A stretch of DNA of 64,000 nt from Galaxea fascicularis (Eukaryota; Cnidaria; Anthozoa; Scleractinia; Euphylliidae), in the NCBI GenBank assembly GCA_948470475.1, contig OX419344.1, positions 12,681,304 to 12,745,303 on the forward strand. Reading direction: 5' to 3'. The notes beneath the pieces were generated by a model that was not told the origin of the DNA, ran no database searches, and was given only the letters and a program-made list of their open reading frames with translations. Below are positions 42,001 through 57,295 of the stretch, piece by piece. Position numbers and translations under genes: made by a program. Position 1 is the stretch's first letter; every line of letters starts with the position of its first letter.

Positions 42001-45000
42001 TGGCTGGATAATAGTTTGTGTTTGTAGACGGGTAGGACGTAAACTGAGCCAGGACCACTTTCTCACACATCTTCGAAAGAACCGGGAGAAGTGACAAGGG
42101 ACGGTTGTTTGATGCAGTTTCATGATCCCCTTCTTTAAGGAGTGGTGTCACCTCAGCCAATTTTCGGGCGGTGGGAAAAGTAGAAGTAAACCATGAGCAG
42201 TTAATAATGTCCATAAGTGCCTGTATAACATCAGGAGAGTCTTTTAACACCTGTATACTGATTTTGTCCGGTCCGGGCTTTGTTCGATGGCATTAATGCG
42301 ATAATCTTTCTGATTTTTTCCATAGAAACGGCATTTAATTCGAATTTTTCTCCGTGTGAGTAGAGTCTCAAAGCAAAGGCTGGTAGTGAGAGGTGAATAC
42401 CATTATCATTCGCAAGTTTGACCTTATCAGCAGTATTGCTTCCAACCCGGAGGTAAAAAATACATTAAATTCCTCGGCTTGGAGGCTGGGGTCTTTATGA
42501 TAATCAGGTCTAGTGCATGCTTTGGAGGGCAGACACTGATTGTTTTCCACATAGATCTGACATTTCTTCTCTTATTATAAATTTGAGTGTGGCAGTAGTT
42601 TGATTCCGCCTCCCTTCATGCATTTACCATATTTCGTAAATCCTTGAAATGATCCCAATCGATGTCACGAGAGTTACGGGTCTGTTTGAAGATTTTCAGC
42701 CTATGGTCTCTATCCTTCATTAGCTGTTTTATGTCATCATTGATAAATTGATGTGGTCGACCTTCTATTTTGATGGATTTAACAGGGACATGAGCATCAA
42801 GTGTGAAGCAAAAAAAGGCATTTAAGAGATCGAGGTTTCCATTTACATCGTTGAGTGCGGCGATATGATAAAATGGACGGTGCGACAACTCCTCGGGGAG
42901 AGATACAGGGTCGTAATGATTATAACTCCTTACTTCAATGAAGGTAGGAGGAGGTCTAGGTCTTTTCAGCTTTTCAGCGACCCCACCCCAATCCTCTCGC
43001 GGCTCGCGGCTCGCTTCGCTCGCGCTCGAAAATCTCGCGTGAGACCCCAGTGGAGAGCTTTCTCGCAGGCTAAAGTGCAATAGACTAAACAGTGTCGCTA
43101 ATGCAAATATCCCACTCATCGCTTTCCTTGATTAGATCAGGGGAGGAATCCATGATGATATCAATGAGTGATTCCGTTTCTGCAGTGACTCTTGTAGGTT
43201 TGTCAATAATTTGTGTTAGGTTGAGTTCGGTGCATATATCTTTAATGGCTTTATCTTCTGGTTAGGAGGGTTTGAGAAGATTGCAGTTGAGGTCAACCAT
43301 GATAATAACTGGTTGTCCAAGTAGCAAGGCATATATATATAACTTGGTTTAAATCGATCAGACAGCTGGTGGGGCAGTCAGGTGATCTGTTGTGACACAA
43401 ACAACCAAGGGTTTCAGTTTGTTCGCCTGAATCTGAATCCATTACTGATGAAAACCATTGGTAGAGATGGTAGACAAATTTTGGATGATATTGGACTTGA
43501 AATCGTTCCGGACATAGATACGGACTCCAGCACCTTTCTTAAGTTTACGATCCAGGCGATGTAGCCGGTATCCAGGGATTTCCACCTCGGCTTGGGTAAT
43601 TATAACGGTTGAGTTCAGCCAAGACTCAGAGATTGACAAGTTATCCATGTTAGTAGAGGTGGCTAATTCTCTTACCTGAAATAAGTGTTCTCTATTCTTA
43701 ATAGATCGTATATGCATTTAGATGAGCTACCTTAAAATTAAATCTTTTGATTTCCAGCTGACCTTGGTGGATGTTGTTGTAACAGTTTCTCCTACATTAA
43801 TGTTTAACGAAAGAATATTATGCAAATCAACACGTCTAGTCGCATGCAAATGGAGGAAATCTTTGCACTTCAAAACGTCACGATGAATTGTAGGTATCTC
43901 TTAATTTCTACCGCGGCTTAAACGGCCAGCGCGTACACGACGTGTTCGTAGGAGCTTGAGGTCCTTCAGGAAATAGAAGAGCTCTTTGGTGACCGGGTAT
44001 TTCAATCGAAATCCAAGTCAGTAGCTGACGTCTTGAGTATGTTGAGTTCAAATCAGTGGCCCTGATATCAGAAATGTCATCTAACATTGCTTTCGGTCCA
44101 GGTGTATGGTGAGGTTTAAGAGGAAAGGTCTACTCGGCAGGGTAAGAGAGACAAGGCCATGTTTGAAAGTCTTGTAAATCGGATAATTCAACGTCAACTT
44201 TGACTAAGTTGCGACATGATAAAAGGTAGAGTGAAATTTCGTTAAGTACACGATGCTCGGTCGTTGGTGATGATTAGTTGTCCAATGTGGAACTCGTTTA
44301 ATGGAAAATGAAAACACAAGATCTCAAGCATGTTAAGGCATGGCTCATATCCAGTACAGACCACCAGAAAGAAAAAAACGTTTTTGATCTAAAACAACGT
44401 TGTTTTTATCCCAGGGGGAGCCAGAAACTTACCCCAAACAAGATTTGGTATTCTTAAATTTCTTAAGGTGTCTTTATGGTGTTCACGTGACTTGTGACGT
44501 CACAAGCCTGCTTAAGATGAATTCTAAAATGGGCCAAGGATAGGGAGGTATCGCGAAAAGCTAACCATACCAAATTTTTAACCACTTTCTAAGGCAACTA
44601 TTTCTGTCCTGAATGGATGAACTCCTCAATTATTTAAGGCTATATATGGAAAGAAAGAAGGTCACGTGACCTTTTTTATGTAATAACGTCTTAGCTTAAT
44701 ATTTTAGTCGGCCATTCAGGACAGATTCTTGCAGGGGCCATTAGCACAATTGTAAAAATACTAAATTTGACAGTGATTGTATGTTATCTCGGCGGCCCAT
44801 TTTCAGTTGTTTTTTCAAAAAATAAAACAATTAATTATAGTCACGTGACCCATTTTATCAGATTTTATTGGTCTTAGAATATTAAGGTCGTCGACATTGG
44901 TTAGCCTGCCAATTCTGCAACGATTAAACCAAATTCGGACAGAGTAATTACTGTTTTTCAGATTTTATGCAAATGAGGCTTGAGCCATGCCTTAACATGC

Positions 45001-45870
45001 TTGAGATGATTTCAAGCTTCTTTGGCCGAGTTGAACGGGGAGATGAAGAGTATAAAATTATAGAGCACTAAAAGGAAGCCGGCTGTCATTATGGTGCATA
45101 CATACTTTATGTTAGCCTGGGTGTTCCTGACCAGGAATGGTGTTCTCTGTTCATTTATTCAACCCTTTAATCCTCAATATCAACACGTGGATTCTTACAG
45201 TTCTCACATATTTCATGTCACATGTAGGGAGAATTGTAACGTCAATTCGACTGACCCCTGTTGATCATTTCTTGTGGCCTGACACGGCGAAAGCGGTTTT
45301 CGAACCCCCCCCCCCCCCCCTCCTCGCCACTCCCGCCTCGTTCCCCTTGCGGCTTTGCCGCTCGCTTGTGCATTCCAAGACTGGCATTGTAGGCTGCCCT
45401 TTGGCTGGAATTCTCTGGACCTAGATGTTCAAACTCTGTATCTCTGCCCACTTTTAAAGCTAAATTAAGGTCATCCCTCTTTCCCCATAGTTATAATTAG
45501 TCATTTGATTTCTCGTTTTCAAGGCGTGCATCTGATGACCACACCCGCCTAAGACTTGGATTTTCTTGTCTAAGAGAATAATTGTTTAAAATTAACCGTT
45601 GTGCGTCGCGTGTTTGCGAGTGCAGTCTTGAATCTGAATCGTTGAAACACTTCTTTTTGTTTCGCCCCAGGTATGCCGCTCAACGTAATGTCCTCCATTC
45701 CTCTGATGCCAGTATTCTTGATGAAACATGGTCACGGTTTTACGGCGTTAAATCAGTAAATTATGATATTAATTGTGCTTTATTTAGTGAAATCTAGACT
45801 TTTATAATTAGTACTAATCGCTTTTCGATGGCCACTGTTCGATTGTAAAATTAATTTAGTATTACCCAAC

Positions 45871-45903
<33 letters not shown>

Positions 45904-48739
45904 ACTACACTACTAGAGGACTGTTGGTAATAGTCCTTGAGTAGCAACGAGCGTGACGCTTTCTTTCGTTTTATTCGAATAAAATGCAAGTTGAAGAAAT
46001 ATTTATTGGGAATTCCCAATAAATATTTCTTCAACTTGCATTTGCTAACTTTATTATTACTTTTTCTATCCTACTAATTGGGTGATACTAAAACAATTAG
46101 ACCCTTCGCCCTCGAGGGTTACGGGTCAATAGCCCATTAGGCTTCGCCTCATGGACTATTGACCCGTAGCCCTTGCGGGCTACGGGTCTAATTGTTAATT
46201 ATCTCTAGCTATGTAAATTTCTCTGTTGTAACTTTGTGTTTTTTTTTAGACCTATGCAAAAATGGCTGCCTTTAAATTATTCTTTTGTTCATATTCAAAA
46301 TAGCCCAACTAACCTCGCTCGGGATAACACATTCTTTAGAATTTTTGTCTCCAAAACGAGGCTAGTTGGGCTATTTTGAATGTGAACAAAAGAATAATTT
46401 AAAGGCAGCCATTTTTGCATAGGGTCTATTGCATGTCTGTTTTGTGTGTGAACCTGATTTAAAAAAACAACAACTTAAATTTGTATTATTGTGAACCCTC
46501 TTGATAAGCTTAGGTGCTTTTGGGGCAAACAATGACTAATATGTTTAAATAAAAAAAAAAAAAAAAGGATTCCGAAAAGGGCTTGTTCCCCAAGTATCCT
46601 TAACAAGCTGCCTGATGGCGGCCCAGTATCTTTCGGTCCCGAATACCTAGATGATTGGGTTTGTGGCATTTGAAAAAACCTCCACGTGACGGACAGAGAG
46701 GAGAGTCAGAATTTGGCGGTGTATTCTTGGGCCCGGCGCTCTCCAAACAGCGAAGAACGCTGTAGGACTTGACAAGTGTGATACAACGGTCATCGCTACA
46801 GTTTTAGTGTTACCTTGCTTGAGACGAGCCTCGGGTTGGAGTAAAGGCGAGTTCAGGATCATTCTCTGAAGACCAGGAGAAGTAGAACCAAGAATGACAG
46901 TTTGACTGATACGTGAATATTTAGTAAATTACATTCTTACTGAAGTATTTTTGAATATCTGGTCATCCGCTTCTACGCAATTTTACCAAATACTGAAGAA
47001 GAAACAAAATGCGATATACAGGTTTTTAATTGTTTACCATTTACCTGGAAAAAATGGTCCTTCCACCGTGGGGGTGCAGCGCCGATGCAATTCATTGTAA
47101 TTTACAGAGAGATTCTGAAACTAGCCGCTTAGGGCGTTGAACTTGTATCAAAGTAAACAGAGCAAATTTCTCGGCGACGCAACGCACAACCCTCTATTTG
47201 TCTCTCTGAAAGGAATCTCTGGAAAATGTTTGCTTGTTATATTTAAACACTCATAAATCCACTCTTACAGGCTAGTTTGACAGAGGATGTTAGGCTCAAA
47301 TGTCTACAAACAAGCTAAACAAATCCCTTTGATACGATGTTTAAATTACATATATAAGATAAGCAAATGTACCTAACATTGTTATACCGCTCCACTCGCA
47401 CTGAAACTTCATAGAAAGACATAAAACAACACCAGGTAACATTATTTGAATATTTACCGGTCTGAGATTTTAGTTTTAATTTCCCATAATCAGCTGCTGT
47501 TGTATTACGCTTGGGTGGCCTGTGGAGTAATCGTTTTCTGGTTGGGTACTTCTGGTTGATGCGCTTAGTAACCGCGCCTTGCTTTGCGGGCTTAAACATG
47601 GCGGCCGCCTGAATGATGTTGTTTACTTTTATATTTGGCCAGTCTTTCATTTGTCTTGTCACTCATCGATGTCATCAAGACGCTAATCGCTAGAATGATA
47701 TCCCCTACTGCTCTGAATATGTTTTCACCCTCGCCCGCAAGTTCTGAGGACATTGGTTCGTCTTCCTTATTTCCATCTCTAGACACGGGCGGGCTTTCAA
47801 CATCTGGCATGACTTCAGAAGAAGTTGAGGAACAGCCTGAAGGCGACGATTCTGAATAGTAAGCTTAACGTTTTAGCTTCTCAGAACATTGCGGTAAATA
47901 GCTGATAAATGTATTGAAATAAATACCTATGGAAATGTCATTAGTTTTATAGCTTACATACAGCTAGCGCTGTAGCTCTCATGGCTCATCTTTGAAAACT
48001 TTAGGCTTAAGACTTATTTTATTTTGATGTTGAAGCTTTTATTTTGTTTTCATCAGTGGTGATGCTGCAGAGTCTAGTAAAGCAGAATTAATGGGAAAGA
48101 CTCTGCTTGATATGTCAGAGGTAAGGTTTGTTACTGTCACATTAAGCTAGTCTGTACAGTATGAACTTAACAAAAAAATGTTTGTTTTTATAGATTCCAT
48201 TTGTCAGTGTGTGTGCGCTCTGATAATGCATGGATGACGTAAAACGTGGTAAGAACAAAGTATATTGCAAGCTGCAGATGAGCAGTGTGATGTTCTTACC
48301 ACATTTTGACATCCTCTGTACATTTACCAGTGCATGCACTCACTGACAAGTAGGATCTACGTGTATTTGTTTTAAACATTGCTGTTTTACTTTCTTTGGC
48401 TCTTGATGTCATCTATGCATTTATGCTTTAATTGCAATACTTGTCTAGACCAATCAAACGGCATGGTTTATCACGTCCACTGTGTAAATGTATAGACACA
48501 TGACTGTACATTGGTGTACATGATTGGAAGGTCAACTTATTTGCATTCAAATTTGAGAAACCAGGTAATCTGTTCATCTTAGCATTAATGAAGCACAATG
48601 TGAAAACAGAAGTGAGATCTATGGTTAACTGGAATTAAGATTGATTTGAATCTAAACTGCAGAAGAGTTAGATGTATTTCAGTTTGAATACAAATTCAGT
48701 CTATGATTACTTAGTTCAATACTGAATATTTACAATGTA

Positions 48740-48801
<62 letters not shown>

Positions 48802-51800
48802 GCACTTTTTCACGCATAATTATCATTTCACAATATAAGGTTGAGAGAATGCACAAAATATGAGAGCTTAATACACTGCAGTGTTCTACTTTGACCAATT
48901 TACAACAGTAAAATAATACAGTGAAAAGCAGAGAAAGAAGTGATGGGCTAAAGAAACTCATTGATTTGTTTGTGTTCATTAGATTTGAGTTTTTAAGTGA
49001 GAGAATTAAAAATGAACACACTATTAAACTGAACAAGCAGAAAATTCTGAAACAGTTAATGTGATTTCCACTCAACAAAACATTTATTTGGCTCAGAAGT
49101 TGTGGAACTGAATTTTCACCATAACAGGACGATAATTTCTTGATTTTATTGCTACCAAGAAACTCTGAGATGTTCCTGTATCCTTATTTTGAAATTGCAA
49201 AGGTTTGTTTTTAATGGAAAATTGATTTTGGTACAATGCAAGCCCAAAAAATAGCCCATTTACCTTTCCATCTCATCAAATAAAATAAGCAACATTTTGC
49301 TGCCTCAATTCAGTTACTCGCATTTCCAAACTTGCTTTGGTTCTTTTTATTGAATTGTGAATAATTGCTAGCATGTGCCTTCAGCCAGTGTGTTTGCCAT
49401 TGATTGAACCAGTGGCGTTCACACAAATCAAATCAGTGAGTTCACTAATCGAACCACTTGTAAACTTATCGAACAATGAGTTCTCTTACCTTGCATGAGT
49501 CAGCTAGCGTGCTGTAGAGTTCATCCTGCATGAACACCTATAGACATCTTGTTTATTAATGACATCTTTCAGGTTTCACTAACCTTAAGTATTTATTGGA
49601 CTGAACAATGAGTCTGCTTTAATTATTTTACAGCGTGTTTTACTTCAGAATGGAGGGAAGTTACATGTCAAAGATATTGCTGATGGAATTGTTGAAAGTG
49701 GCCTTATACCACCCAGGTTAGTGCTGATACAGGCAAACCACCACTTGCAGACACCTTGTGACACCTACAATGTATTCAATGAAATGTATACTGGCATTTG
49801 TATTTTTTGTGATGGTGTGCCTGTTTGATTAATTGCAGGTCAAAGGCCCTGAATAGTTTGGAAGCAATTTTATATCGTGAGGTACATGGATGATATATGG
49901 AGACTAATTTATTGATATTAAATCATGGCATAACATTTTTTATCCTTTCATATGATGGCATAACTGAATGAACATGTGTTAGGCAGGCAAAACTTTTATT
50001 ATATCCTACAGGTGTATACCATTGGTAATGCTTTATTTTGCTTTAAATAAGAGTTTTTACATCGTTTGGATAAATTTGTTAACAGACTTTCCGTGAAGAA
50101 TCAAGATTCAAAAGAATTGATAACCATTTTGGATGGTTTGCTTTAATGGTGAGGAATCAAGGCTTCATTACATTGTATGTATGCTGTATGTCATTTTAAC
50201 GTGTTTACCAAGGATTTACATTGTATTGATAACTGAAATGAAACAAAATGAACTGAAAACTGGATTTTATAACTTTGAACTCTATGCTGGTCCACAGGAG
50301 GTTGACATTGAAGATGATGATGATGATGACTCCATGGACAATGAGACAACTGAAGGAGATGACCAGGTAATGCCAGAGCATGCTTGACTGTGGGTTGGTT
50401 CTTCCATGGTTCTGTCCAATGTTGTTTGCAAGAAATGTATTACATGTAGTCACCAAATCGAGAAACAGTACAGTCATGTTTCCTTTCTCGTGCGCCTGAT
50501 TAACCTCTGAAATAAATTATAGTAAATATAGTGTATCATACTAACCTTGTTTTATCAGTCCGTACTGTAAGTTACAGATCCTCATTTTTCCCGTTGATTT
50601 ATGGCCTGTGCACTTCGTGCTTGGGCCATAAGTAAACTTACAGCACGGACCTCAAACTCGGTTAGTAAGAGGTTTCCCAGAGGCAAAATGACTGCTTCTC
50701 ATAAATTACATTGTTATATAGCTGGCATTTTTCCTGCTACAGCACACCCATTCATTGGCTAGTTCTTGGTCACATGACATCTAACAATGAAACTGTTTAC
50801 CACCAGTGGGCAAAATTGTGAAAACTATGACGTCAAATGGGAAACAGTTCACTGTTACCAGCAAAAATGAAGGTGGCCTGATGTTTCCGCTGGAATTTCA
50901 GTGTTTTTTTTTAATAATTTGCTTTTGTTTTTGTTTTCCACTGGTTTGATCCATTTGTTTTGCGACAATGTATACATTTCAACCTGGTTTGATTCTCAAT
51001 TTCCTTTGTCTCCTAACCCTAATTGTTCATGATCAGTAAATAGTAATAACGAAATTCATTTAACCTGAAATTCACTTTGAAGTACAACATTTCCATGGGT
51101 TTAATGTGTTCTTCTGAATCCTTTCTGAATGAGTGTACAATGTATGTTCACACAACTTTATAAAACTCAGAGTAGGGTACTCTGGAATGGTTATGCAATT
51201 TTGACTTTCTTTTGAACTACAACTTTTCAGTCTGTTAGAACTGTTGCGTCTAAACATCCTGTTGATTACAAAAGGAAATACATTGGATTGAAAAGAACAA
51301 TCAAGCAACTGGTGTTTGTAAGTTTTCTTGTTTAAATTTTTTGATAACTTGATATTAAGATAGTTTATGGAGCAAGGGTCAAAGAATGAGAATGGCAAAC
51401 ACTCACCAATTTTAGTTTTGAAAACTTTCTTTTGGACAGGATCGTCCTTGAACAGTTACTCACTGAGTGTGAGTGAATCAGTCTTCATTTGATTTGAGTT
51501 ACTCACGGAATAACTCATACACATTATACTGTATACTAACTGTTCGAAGAAAGACTGAAGCTTTCACAACTGTACATCTATCTGTAAGAAGCATTTACTA
51601 GCCCGCCAGATGTGCAGTATCAGGGTTTTAAAAGGAGTGTATGGATGCAAGTTTCCAAGGCTTTTCATACTCTGCATAGTAACTGTTAGACTGTCACTGC
51701 TTAATCCTAAAAGTGATCAGCATCAAATTTCTCCTTGTAATGTCAATGCTTTATAAATCAGAGTAGTCGTGAGAATTAAGGACAGGATCACTCAAGATTC

Positions 51801-54800
51801 ATTTTCTTGATATTTTAACAACTTCTCCCCACTACTTCCATAGGAAATGTTTAGGGGCAACAAGTGAGAAATTAAATTTTGATCTTGGGGTTTAAATGGC
51901 TAACTGAGCAGCCTTTCAATAAGCACTGTCGCCTACTTCAAGGATTGTTGGTCTCTTGAACAAAAAATTAATTTTGTTAACCTGAACTTACCAATCCCCT
52001 CTTTGTTTGTTTTTTTTTTCAAAAAAAGCCTTAGTTAGCTCCTTGACTAATGCATGCAGCTGTTGGTTAAATTGATGGCATCGCATAAAAATCAAACTGT
52101 ATATTGTTCACTGTTATCACAGGTTTCATATATGATCAAGGTTATTTTCTGCACTTTAGTGACCCTTTGACCTCCTTTTCCTTTTTTTAAGAATGACCAA
52201 AAGGTCTTTTGTTGTCTTTTGTTAAATAAAAATCTTTATTTTGTATTTATTTATTTATTTATTTTTGCAGGAAAATGGAGCCCTAAGTGATGAAATTACG
52301 CGAGCTGAGTCAAAGCTTCAGCGGGCAAAAGTTGAGAGGAAGTAAGAAGTGTCGCTTTGTGTTTTGTCAGAAGACGGCGGTTTGTTGAATTTTTTGTGTC
52401 TCTTCATGAAGGGTTGCAACACCAACAAAGAAATACAAAGTTGTGGTCGCACTTCTACAGAAATAAGAATGTAGAAACTAACTTTGTTCCAGTAGGGATG
52501 TAACTTGCCATTACGTGAACCCTTTGAAACAAAATAACGTGTTTGAAAAGATTCCTTTTTTTTATGAATCTACATGTAAGAAAAGCTGCTGTCTTACACC
52601 ATTTACCTTCAAGCACAAAGGCTTTCAAGCTGATTGTGTTTTCCTGAAACAATGTACCAGATTCATGGAAAAGAAAAAAATTTGGCTAAATGTTCTGTGT
52701 TGGTCTAAAGTGCCCAATTCAAAGTTTTATTTTTCTTTAATTTAATGATGTGGTTACTGTGACCCCTGTGGAAGTTCTTTGCAGCAAATTAATTAATTAG
52801 AAAAGACTACATGTAGGTTTGAGGTTCAGAATACCTTGACATAGCACATGGCGAACTAATGTGATCCTTAAAGTGTTGCATGACTGTTTTAACATGCGAC
52901 TGTGTTGTGTGCCTGTGTTCACCAGTGACTGTTTTCCCATGGGGGGTCACGTGTTTGGGATCTCCTGAGGATTTTTAGAGCCGCTGGTTACTCCTCATCT
53001 ATTGTGGGTCATTGACTGTTGCAGATTCATTCTCAAGAGATTGTTTCAGTATCAAGCCGCTGCTGAGGCTGGAGTGTTCCAGGCATCCCCTTATGGTCCC
53101 TTCCCTCCTGAAATTCTGCCACCAGTTGTGCTTCCTCCTTATACAATGGACAAAGTCAAAGCACCAAAGGTCAAGGCTAAGAGAGCTCCAGCAAAACCAA
53201 AGACAGACAAGGAGCCCAAGCCAGCCACTGGAGCAGCAGCAAAAACTCAGAAGCCTGCTGCAGACAGTACAGGTTTGTATTTAAACAACTTCAAGGTCAA
53301 AAGTCCTGTTAGTACATTTAAACATTATTTTTTCTTTAAAGTTCCTTGGGTGATTGGTGTTTGTGATCAACATTTTTCTGTATTGAATGGGAGTATCTAT
53401 ATAGTTCATAGTACCTACCTGTAACTGTGGAAGATGGGGCTGAATCATTTTCATGTACTGATTTACAGTTGCGACTGAACTCAGTGGATTTAACCACTAC
53501 ACTGTCCAGCTGTACCATATGGCTTTGACAGTTTTCTCCTGAAAAGAGGGATGGTGCTACACTACACTTGGCATTGGGTTTAAAGGTCAACAGTTTGATT
53601 CTGATCCTGATCTCCAAACCATGTTTCTTGTAAAGGAAACATCCGTGTTGTTTCTCTTCACCCAGGTCTTAAACACCTACAGTGCTTGTAGCTGCATGTA
53701 CATGTACATACATGCCATAGTGTGAAAAGTATAGTAGTTACTGACAGCCATCCCATCCACCTAGAATTAGCCATATTCTTTCGACAAAATCTGTTGCTAT
53801 TTCATGTTTTAGAAACTCCTTGTTGCTGAAGTCTGAAGCTCCACACATGCCTTGATGTGAACCCACATGTACCACACTCAGTGTCACAAGAAACACCTTC
53901 CTGGAATCCTTGCTAGGAAATTCCTTAAAATAATGAAAGCATTATTTTCTCTTGGGACCCTGGAAATTTCGCCTTAGCGTTCTTACCATTATTGTCACGA
54001 TTTTCTCGTATTGTTTCTATGTAAATATTTAGAGTTTTAGTCAGTACCTCATTAGCATTTTTACAATTTTATTATTATATAAGCGCGTCTTAAACAAATT
54101 TTATCCTTCAACTTGAGAATGACGGTTGATCGGTCGAAACGTCGTTGCTTTTTAACGTTAGCTTTTTATCGTGAAATCCGTTTTTGTCTTTGTTCCCTTT
54201 AAGGATCTAAAGATGTGGTGAAGGAGAAGCCAGTTAAACCAGAGAAAAAGAAGCCTGCAAAACCAAAGAAACCAAAAACAGTTCCTGAAAACACCCAACC
54301 TACCACAGTGACAAATGCAGCACCAAAACGTGAGTGAATGAAAAACACTGGTAAATTATGCTGTTGTAAAGTGCACTGGGACTGTAAGAATGCATTTGTT
54401 AATGTAATGGGAGTTTATCATGCACATACCAAACTCTAGAACAGAAAACTTGGACTCAAGAGTATTGGTTGCCGTACATGTACAGTGGACTATTATAGTC
54501 TTCTTCTTATCCATGGATAGAGCTTTAGTCTACAGTAAACTCTCTTTGAGACAGACACCTTAACTCTTTAAAATGTAACTGTGATCAGCATCAAATTTCT
54601 CCTTGTAATATGAACCGAGACCTTGATTTTTCTTAATATCACAAAAACCGAATCTAAAATTTGTTTTATTAGATCTAGATAGTAGCAGACATGTTGCGAT
54701 TTCTACAAACAACACAACGTTTTTTAAAAACATTTTTGGACAGAGTCTTCTGTCATCTTTAGTTAAATTACAAAGTACAGAGTTGAATATATGGTGTGTG

Positions 54801-57239
54801 CAAAATGCTAATTAACTATAAGAACAAAAGAAAACATGACTTTGTAAAACATTACAAAGAAAGTTTTGAATTAATAATTATGATAAAGTTGGTGATTTAG
54901 TGTAGGTTTTTCCCACTGAATATGAATAGCTTCTTCTATCTTAAGCTGGAAGGTGGTGGAAGCGTGATCTAAGATACTAAAACAGTCATTTGAACATAAA
55001 GTGCGGCATTGCTGATAATTTTGTAGGTGTTTGAAAATGTGACTTTACACCATTTTATTAGACATAAAAGGGAAAAAAATTGTCACGACAGTACACATCC
55101 ACCTGCAAACCTGGACTTCACCGATGGCAAGCCACATAAAGTGCGCGCTTGACATGATTATCCTAAGAAATCATACACCGCACTCATGCATGCCATGATT
55201 ACCAGTGACCTTGAGTGTCCTTGACATGATTATTGTATAATCTGTAGCTAGATGTTGTCACAGGCGCTGATTTCAAAAACTCACTGTACGCTTTCGGCCT
55301 GCCAGAAAAGAGATAGCGGGTTCAATGTATAACAACTGTTAATTAAGTGTAGAAGCGTTCCTTGAACTAATCACTTATCATAAGTTGTTCTAAGGCTGGC
55401 CTGTATTGTTGATTTGTCACAGCTGTACCAGGGACTTCCCCAGGGATCCCACCAGTTAAGCCCAAGAGAAAGAAGCCAGGAACAGCTGTGAAAAGAAAAG
55501 TTCAGCCCATCGCAGTGGATGCCAAAGGTAGTCATACCGGAAGAAAGTTTACATTAATAATAATCGTTCTAGATGAACACGAGTGTTCTACTAATTGGGG
55601 AGACTGTAAATCAAATAAACTCTAAATCAAATGTTGGTTTTTGAGGAGAGGGGAAAACCGGAGTACCCGGAGAAAAACCTCTCGGAGAAGAGTAGAGAAC
55701 CAACAAACTCAGCCCAGTTATGAGGCCGAGTCCGGGAATCACATTGGTGGAAGACGAGCGCTCTCACCACTGCGCCAACCCTGCTACCACAAAAAAGCAG
55801 TGTCATTCAAAAGTGGAATTGACCTTGAATACTCTCTACACCTTTCGGCCTCTGTAGCAGAAAACCATTTCCCGGGGCGACTGTTCACTGTAATAAATAT
55901 TTACCGATGGAGCCGGGTTGTACATGTGTTGTTGTATCTCGCTTTGTTACCTTTTTAAACTAACATTTTTGCTGCCCTTGAGGGTTGGAACTGAATATAG
56001 TGCAAGTGTATCAAATAAACGTTTATTTTTTCCGTAGTATCTTCTACCCTTCAGTACAGCTCTCTAAGTAGACTTTCTCCGGTGTCTTTTGCACATTAGA
56101 AAATGACTGAAAACCATAATTATTTTTGTTGCCCACAGAAATCAATTTTTCCCCAGCGAGACTGACCATGGTTGTAAAATTTTTGCGGCATAAAAAATGA
56201 CAAGTGTTTTCAATGCACTGTCTGTTTTCTTTTTACCAGGTAAACCCATCTTTCCCATCGCTCTGGGAGGTCTTACAGTACACAGTCTTGGCGAGGCGAG
56301 TCAACTTTCTTAAACTTAAGGAATTCAGCATGCCATTAATTCAGTAGCGGTGCATGTGTTTTCTGATAACACACCGATTAATGACCTCAAGACGTTATAA
56401 GAACAAAGAAGTACGCGACGAACCAAAGGCGAGTAGCGCGACTGAGGTCCTGAACGCGTTTTGGCGTCCTCCGTGCGTTATCAGAGAACACACGCACTGA
56501 TTGCAAATTCCTGTAGACCAATCAAAATGCGAGGATTACACCGTCTATTGCATAATTCGCGATGAATTCTATCTGTGACTTATTTCACCTGCTACAGTAT
56601 TCTAGGCCGAGAGAAGGAAATGGTAGAGTTTTACCTACTCTTTTCGGCGTCTATAACATCGATCGCTGTTAACAACAACAAACTCAGCCCATTTATGACG
56701 CCGAGTCCGGGAATCGAACCCGGGACACATTAGGCGAGCGCTCTCACCACTGCGCCTACCCGTCTCCCCCAAGAAGTTATGATTAGTTCATACCACCATG
56801 AGATAACTCGAGATAGCGCAGATCGGATCAATGCCAGTATCTGGGCAACTACGCACCCACCCCTCCCCTAACCCAACATTAACACTAAGGTATTAACTTG
56901 TTATAACTTGTTGGGTTGGGGGAGGGGTAGGCACACAGTTGCCTATATCAGTACTGACACCCACCACCAGGGTTCTGACCCTCCCCAAGAATTTTTTGAC
57001 TGTGAATACTAGCGTGCTCAACCGGTGTCTGATATTTTGCAGATTGTTCATGAACGTCCTGGTTTTCATTCGGAGCGTTACATTTGGCCTGTTGGATACT
57101 GTAGCTCAAGGACGTATCCCAGTATGAAGAACCCGGAGAACAAGTGCATTTACACGTGTAAGATTCTAGATGGAGGGTTCGGCCCGCAGGTATGGAAACA
57201 TTACAAAACACGCAAAAAACTGACAAAAAAATACTGACG

Positions 57240-57295
<56 letters not shown>
